Source: Atkinsonella hypoxylon
Lineage: Eukaryota > Ascomycota > Sordariomycetes > Hypocreales > Clavicipitaceae
Length of the DNA: 64,000 nucleotides
Assembly: GCA_000729835.1 (NCBI GenBank)
Contig: JFHB01000005.1
Span: forward strand, 1-64,000
Direction of reading: 5' to 3'
Position numbers and translations under genes: made by a program. Below are positions 57,959 to 64,000 of the stretch, piece after piece (position 1 is the stretch's first letter; every line of letters starts with the position of its first letter). The notes beneath the pieces were generated by a model. It did no database searches and was not told where the DNA came from. It saw nothing but the letters and a program-made list of their open reading frames with translations.

Positions 57959-59315
57959 TTTGCGATTGGGCTTTGTGAGAGATGGTCTTGCGCTGAAAGT
58001 AGCTCTGGCGAGATTCAGATTTGGCGTGTAACAAGGAAAAGAAGGATAGAAAAAGGGTATGTCAATATACGCAGCGAGGCTTCTTCGTCCTCAATCTAGC
58101 GTCTTCACCGATGGGGTGGTATGGGTATCAATTGGAGTTGGGGAGTTGGAAGGGAGAAAAAATCCAAGCTTGAGAGGGAGAGGCGCAACAGCTTATGAAT
58201 AAGCAGTGCATCCAAAACTTGTCGAGGTGTCCAAAAGAGTGCACAAAAGGCCAGATTTCACTCGAGCTTCCTGGCGGGCCTTGCACTCTAAGGTCAGCCC
58301 CACATCGCAGGGGTGAGCGTGAGTGGACGAGGTCTAGCCCCCGTTTTTTTCGCACTGTACGTTGGCGGCCGGCCGATCTGGGATTGGTCGGGGGCTTAAA
58401 GAGGCCACGGCATTGCCAGGCGGCACCTCATATTATCAGGTCCATGGTGCCGAGCTAGCTCCAACCCGGTATCTTACTTAGCCACACACAAGCCACTCGC
58501 ACCTTCGCTTGTCGGAGAAATCGCCATATTTATGATGGTACCTCTTTGTAAATAGGATGATTGCTAGCACTTCTATTCGAGTGTGACTTGGGTTTACAAA
58601 GAATCCTTTATCGGTCCCAGTTCGATCCAGCCCGGCACCAGGGAGATGTCCGGCGAGTTGCGCTACTTGCGCTCTCCCGCGTATTTGTGCTCCAAGACAG
58701 TGCCCGTAACTGACCTCATACTTCGGGCATGTCGCATCGCGTCACAAGCGCACTGCAACGTTTCGACAAAAGCTCTCTTGGAAGAGAAAGATTTTAGCGG
58801 AGCGCATCTGTGAACCTTGTGCAGTGCTCAAGTCGAATCTGGAATGTTCCTTCGCCATCTACCTGTTGCACTCGTCGAGTCATAGGGGCGTATACATAAA
58901 AAAACCCATCAATTTGTTATCTCTTTTGCGAGTGACTCAAATTAGCCGCCACTAGGCGCTTTCGTGGTTGCTTGTTATTGTCCTGTACCAGAAATAGCAT
59001 TGCATCATTAGGACACCGTTGCACTAAGCTCACGGCTTTCCAGTCATTGTGGATACTTCGAGAATATTCCGAACACGTCACCGCGGTCGGCACGTAGACA
59101 GTGTGGCTGGCGATTCCTCATCCAATGAAAGCGTCGATTGAAGGCACCCATCTACGGGAACATTTACTTCATCAGCGGATTCATAGTTCAGTTTCCACAT
59201 GACTCACTTTTTAGTTTACATGGTCGTACCGGCATCTACATGAACTTAATCAGGTCTACACAGCCTCATCTCATGACAGTCATCTCATGCAGTATCCTAG
59301 ATACAAGAGATTCGT
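57959..59315. other. Intergenic
   Basis: Promoter of kar2 and 3' flank of the hbs1 gene. No gene was seen; short frames lack coding character. Confidence 0.5.
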
Positions 59316-61923
59316 CTATTCAAGTAGGCCAGCAGCGATTGTCTCTCCTCCACTTCGAAGAACAACTCTCTGTCCCTTTTCTAACGGAACTTTCGACGCC
59401 AACTTCACTGTCACCCTTGCTACGCCACCTGGCTGAACTACCTTGGGCTTCTTCTTGATAACTTTGCCAGTAGCTTTGTCGAGCGTAGCAGGTATTGACT
59501 GGATCTGTCCTGCGGCATGAAGTCGTCCTCGGTGAAGATCAACAGGCATGGGCATCAGGTGCTCAAATGCCATAGCCCGCATCGTGAATGTGTCGCCAAC
59601 GCTAATCGGATCTACAGCACCACACAGAATGTCGCCCACTCGGATATGAATAGGATCAATGTCAGTCAGAGCAATGCTGACGCTCTGTCCCGCAACAGCC
59701 CAGTCTTGAGTATCAGTGTCTGTCATGATTGATTTGATGTATGCCGCCTCTTCACTAGGCTGCACGAGCACAGCGTCACCAATTTGAACGGTTCCAGCAT
59801 CAATTCGGCCGGCGAGAGTGGTCGTTCCTTGTTGACTTCGGAAAACCTCAGAGATTGACATACGGAAAGGTTGGGTGAGTGTTCGAGATGATGAAGGTTC
59901 CGTGTTTTCTAAAGCCTCGATAAGAGTTGGCCCTGCGTACCAGCCAGCAGCTTTCTCTTCGGTCTTGCTGGCGATATTATCTCCATTGAGACCTGAAATT
60001 GGGATAAAGCTCACAAGCTTGCTCTGAAATCCCAGTCCGGTGAGAAAGCCGAGAATTTGCTGAGAAATCTCATCAAACCTGACTTGGGACCAACCAACCA
60101 TATCAAGCTTGTTGACAGCGACGATCAAGCGCTGCACGCCGAGACTACGTAGCAACAAGACATGCTCTCTGGTTTGGCCTTTGAGTCCCTTCTCGTAAGC
60201 GCCAGTATTCGCATCGATTACGAGGATGGCGAAGTCCGCTTGACTAGCACCAGCAATCATATTGGGTACAAAGTCTCGGTGGCCAGGCGCATCCAGAATT
60301 GTGAATCTCGTGGTTGGGGTCTCGAAATGGTTCGTGGCGATATCAATAGTGACACCGCGCTCTCTCTCTTCCGTCCTCTGGTCCATTACCCAGGCAAGAG
60401 CAAAAGACTGTTTCCCGGACTTTTCGGCCTGCCTGCGGTACTTATCAACGGTTCTTTCTTGAACGTATTTCAGCTCGAGTAGAAGACGGCCCATTAGCGT
60501 GCTCTTCCCGGCATCGACATGTCCTGTAGAGATCGTCAGATAGACCTTCTATCCGACGCCTCACTGAATTCGAGTACTTACCAACGACTACAAAGCTGAT
60601 GCTCTTCTTGCATTTACTGCTTTCATACTCTTTGAGCACGTCTAAGCCCTTGCTCTTTGGTGGCGGAACGTCGCTAACTTTCAGGTTAGCGGCGCCGTTT
60701 ACAATATCCGCATCTTTTGATGGAGCATCCGCTTTTGTAGCCTTTTTGCTCACCGAAGAGGCCGTCTTGGAAGTAGACACAGCCTTTTTACTGGCTGAAG
60801 AAATATTAGAATTAGCTCATTACTTTGTCCTTGCAAAATTTGAACCTTTTGCCTGTGCTGCCAAGACAACGTCATCCGGACTGGGTTCCGAAAATGCATT
60901 GGAGAAGTAGGTGGAGGAAGAAGTATATGGCAATTCATAAAAAGCAGGCCTGTTTGCTCGACGATTGTCTGGGGCAGATCCGAATAGAGTCTGGGCGAAG
61001 GCAGATGGCGTGGAACTTGAAAGTGGAATTGCGTCCACCTCTTCAACTTGATCCCTAGTCCCTGCCATTGCCAGATCTCTACGATTATTTTCGTTGGTAC
61101 CATAATCGATATTCCTTGTGTTGTCAGGTTGTAAACGAGAAACGCTCTTCTGTGGAATCAAATCGTTCAAATTTGAGCGATCTGGCGTAGACTGCTCGTA
61201 GCCGCGAAACTTCTTCGACGGGTACGTTGTTGTCTTTGTATCTTCTTTGTGAACGTCGTCCACAATAGACAGTCGCTTCATTCCACTTTCTGCCTGCGAT
61301 GTTTTTGTTTGCTCTTTCTTTTCGTCATTCTTCTTTTTTCTGGCTGCAGCCAGCGCTTGAAGTTTAGACATCTTAGGTGCTCCTTCTGCGCCACCCAGAA
61401 GCCTGCCTCGCGGACGAACAGGCGAAATGAGATTAGCATGACGGCTTGAGGGTGTATTCAACCATGGCATGTCGCTGAAATCAGGCTTCGAAAAAGTAGA
61501 GTCTTTACTCAGACCGCAAGCATGACACGGCGGTAATGGTAAACCCTCAGATTGACTGAGGATGTTAAAGGATAATCCAGCGTCCGCTCCAGTCGATCTC
61601 ACAAACAGGCCGAGTGTGGGTGAGAAAGAGAATCCGTTCAACTTACCCTCGGAGACCTTTTGGGGCGCAGCTTTGGGTGGCGGTGCGATGAATGTCTTGC
61701 TCAGATAGGCCACAGACTTGTCGACATCATAGTAGTAATGCCAGAGTGCTTCTTGAATTTGTTTAACAGTGACCTTGCTGGCGTTCGCCCCAAGGGACCT
61801 CTTGACATCTGCGGTGCCTTGCTCCATCGCCGCCTTATCCTCCACGCTAAATTCCTCAGGCTCATCCTCATAATCTTCGCCGCCGTACAAGTCATCTTCG
61901 TCATACTTCTCTGCCGGTGCCAT
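59316..61923 (-). CDS. hbs1: Hbs1 (ribosome rescue GTPase), with possible Ski7-like isoform
   Basis: Three exons, 60824-61923, 60582-60790 and 59316-60523, give 838 aa in the unspliced-N form. The N-terminal helical domain (KVTVKQIQEALWHYYYDVD) and the conserved EPSPDDVVLAAQAK segment are typical of Hbs1. The translational GTPase domain has VVVGHVDAGKST (G1, completed across the splice), DAPGHRDF (G3) and VNKLD (G4), followed by two beta-barrel domains ending in GGETIAAGLLE. Hbs1 with Dom34 splits stalled ribosomes in no-go and non-stop decay. An internal 261-nt segment (61386-61646) has GTAAGT and GCAG borders, is in frame and is probably an optional intron. The start at 61923 was preferred to a frame-extending ATG at 61986. 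Confidence 0.9.
61386..61646 (-). other. In-frame optional intron within hbs1 (Ski7-like exon)
   Basis: The segment begins with a perfect GTAAGT donor, ends with GCAG and has a GCTAATC branch-like sequence about 45 nt before the acceptor. It is exactly 87 codons long with no stop. If retained it encodes a segment including FSDMPWLNTPSSRH and PRGRLLGGA. If removed, the flanks join as VSE-EGAPKMSKLQALAAARK. Confidence 0.65.
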
Positions 61924-63146
61924 CCCGACCGCTATGGCAAAATGAAGTCGTTTGAAAGTGTGTCGATGCTCACGAAGACGGCGCACGCTAGGGTCGTTTC
62001 GAGTATAGGTATCACTACAATCGTCAGCAGAGCGTTGATTTCAAGGGAATGGCTGAACGAACATTGGAAAGAGGAGGTTGCAGAATAGAGCGACAGAAGT
62101 GGCTTGTAAGAGCAACTGGCTACTTGAGTACAAATGACCGCCTGGAACGGATCAATCAAGGTGAAGATTAGTGACCTCATATGAGAGGGGCAAAATCAAC
62201 CGTTTGCCTTTGTGGAGGGGCAGTCATTGACTGGGTAGCCCCACGAGTTTCGAAACAGAACCTTGAGCTTGGTCTTTTACTGAATACAGTGGGGTGGGGT
62301 TCCAAAAGTCTGCGAACACTTCATAATATGCCGGCTAGAATCGCGATTTCACTGCTTTTTACATCTCAATTAGTAGACGATCCTCTGAGCTAACTAGAGC
62401 TAGAACTTAGATATAGTAGATTCTATATATTTTTTAATACTATATACAAGTCTTAAGTACCTTTTATACTTTCAATGTATTAAGCTTCTTAAAGTAAAGT
62501 GAAGAGCGGATTAAATCGATGAATTTATACTCCGTAGAGTAGCTTTAACGAGAAGTAGAGTGGGGATACAGTGTAAATCTAAAACTGGGGACATTCTTTA
62601 CTAACCTCAGTACTACAGTTTAAGTTTCCAACGTATTATCGTTATTTCGAGTAGAAATGACTTTAGAATATGATTTATTAGTTAAATGAAATTTTGTATC
62701 AATTTTCAGGTAGAATTTACAAAAAAAAAAAAAGACAATAAATGAAGCTTCAGAAAGTAGTAAAATCACGATGTAAGGTGGCGCACTATGGAGCGTTCGC
62801 CGACCTTTGGAACCCCACTGTATTCACCCCCACCCGCCAGTTGACTCCAGTCTACTGAAGCTTCATAATCATCAATACAGTGGGTGCATACGAGGAGCTC
62901 TAACTGATTGCTGGCTGCCACAGAAGCCTGAAGAAAAAAACCCACCGCTCCGGCGGGGATTTCTTTTTCCCGTTGTGTCCCGCACTGCAACGGTTTCAAG
63001 CACTAACAAGCAAAAAATCGGTCACAACGACAAGCTTCGAGCTGCAGCCCATTGCTTACGATTTGGGTTTCCGGGTTCTATACTCAAGTTACGTATACAC
63101 AAAAAACTCTATCAGAGCTTTTGCCCACGGGCAGGTCGCCGCCAAG
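61924..63146. other. Divergent promoter region with AT-rich block
   Basis: This lies between the starts of hbs1 and cct5. 62390-62760 is strongly AT-rich and CpG-poor, like a RIP-decayed repeat, and contains a TACTCCGTA motif near 62529. The DNA next to each gene is of normal composition. Confidence 0.5.
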
Positions 63147-64000
63147 ATGTCTTTGAGTAAGTGCTCCATGATTTCGCCATCCCAAAGGGTCAAAGGGGGG
63201 GGGAATCGGGCTCATATTTTGAAGCTGACAATTTGTATGCAGATCTGGACGTTTCCAATGGTAAATAAAAGTGTCTCGAGGCTCAGAAGTGCTACCTGAC
63301 AGCTAACGTGCATTCCTTTCTCACTTGAACAGCGGCGGTAATGAAGGACGAGCAAGGTCGGCCCTTCATTGTCGTCAGGGAGTAAGCATCGCCTTTACAA
63401 AGTTGTTCTTGCTCATCTCGTGTACTCATAATCATGCAGCCAGGGCAAGAAGAAGCGCCAATTTGGTAGCGAAGCCGTTAAGTCCCACATCCTCGCCGCA
63501 CGAACCGTTGCCAATATCGTCAAATCTTCACTCGGACCGCGCGGGCTTGACAAGATCTTAATCTCCCCTGATGGTGACATTACGGTAACCAACGATGGTG
63601 CCACTATCTTGCAGCAAATGGAGATTAGCAATCACATCGCCAAACTTCTGGTCGAGCTTTCAAAGTCTCAGGACGACGAAATTGGCGATGGCACTACTGG
63701 TGTCGTTGTCCTGGCCGGCGCTTTGCTCGAGCAAGCAGCCGACCTCATCGACAAAGGCATACATCCTATTCGAATCGCCGATGGCTATGATCAGGCTTGT
63801 GATATTGCCGTTGCCGAGCTGGACAAAATTTCAGACACAATCGAGTTTACAAAAACAGAGACCGCCAACTTGGTGAAGGTTGCGCGGACAAGCTTAGGAA
63901 GTAAAATCGTCTCCAAAGCCCACGATCAGTTCGCCAACATTGCCGTCGATGCTGTTCTGTCGGTCGCCGATTTGGAGCGAAAGGACGTCGATTTCGAGCT
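63147..64000 (+). CDS. cct5: CCT/TRiC chaperonin subunit epsilon (5' part)
   Basis: Exons are 63147-63156, 63243-63260, 63333-63381 and 63440 to the window end, so the gene is cut off at 64000 after about 212 codons. Splicing gives MSLNLDVSNAAVMKDEQGRP, then VVRDQGKKKRQFGSEAVKSH, the group II chaperonin signatures SSLGPRGLDKIL, ITVTNDGATIL and QDDEIGDGTTGVVVLAG. GDGTT contains the ATP-hydrolysis Asp. The N-terminus with KDEQGRPFIVVRDQGKKKRQ is characteristic of the epsilon subunit of the eight-subunit cytosolic ring that folds actin and tubulin. Exons 1 and 2 are only 10 and 18 nt long. Confidence 0.93.

Overview
This window is nuclear DNA of a filamentous ascomycete, most likely a sordariomycete of the order Hypocreales. 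The genes carry several short introns (mostly 50-120 nt, GT-AG, with RCTAAY-like branch points) and there are no operons. The proteins include fungal-specific families: Erg27 3-keto-steroid reductase, a cytochrome b5-fused sphingolipid delta-8 desaturase, a Kch1-type K+ transporter and a Neurospora-type carboxymuconate cyclase. AT-rich, CpG-poor blocks look like repeats decayed by RIP. The order-level placement is inference; no rRNA or confident tRNA gene was found.

Layout. 1-1020 is an AT-rich degenerate block. 1.2-2.8 kb (+) is erg27. 3.3-4.9 kb (-) is an FLVCR-like MFS transporter. 6.3-7.2 kb (-) is qcr6, the acidic hinge subunit of respiratory complex III, with a 23-residue glutamate run. 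7.9-8.8 kb (-) is a WBP2-like GRAM protein. 12.1-13.1 kb (+) is an RraA/HMG-aldolase-family protein. 13.8-16.3 kb (-) is a formin-like GBD/FH3 protein without FH1/FH2. 17.3-20.8 kb is a divergent aromatic-catabolism pair: a catechol-type intradiol dioxygenase (-) and a carboxymuconate cyclase (+). 22.6-24.6 kb (-) is a Mam3/CNNM membrane protein. 25.8-27.6 kb (-) is a long-form phosphoglycerate dehydrogenase. 29.6-30.8 kb (-) is a two-domain glyoxalase I. 32.2-34.2 kb (+) is a disordered protein of unknown function. 34.8-35.6 kb (-) is a possible roadblock/LC7 protein. 38.9-40.7 kb (+) is Kch1. 41.7-42.7 kb (+) is NMN adenylyltransferase. 44.3-45.7 kb (-) is a DUF2461 protein. 46.2-47.4 kb is a dispersed repeat abutting a 5'-truncated gene. 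50.4-52.7 kb (+) is the sphingolipid desaturase. 53.4-55.1 kb (-) is an unknown nuclear-looking protein. 55.6-58.0 kb (-) is BiP/Kar2. 59.3-61.9 kb (-) is Hbs1 with an in-frame retainable intron. 63.1-64.0 kb (+) is the 5' part of CCT5.

Most genes are independent housekeeping loci. Two themes recur: protein and mRNA quality control at the right end (BiP, Hbs1/Ski7, CCT5), and the divergent aromatic-ring-cleavage pair, the only obvious functional cluster. No secondary-metabolite cluster, CRISPR array or intact transposon was seen. The best leads are the in-frame intron of hbs1, which probably encodes a Ski7-like segment, the dioxygenase/cyclase pairing, and the diverged repeat shared by 28.7 kb and 46.2 kb, whose edge coincides with the truncation of a gene.
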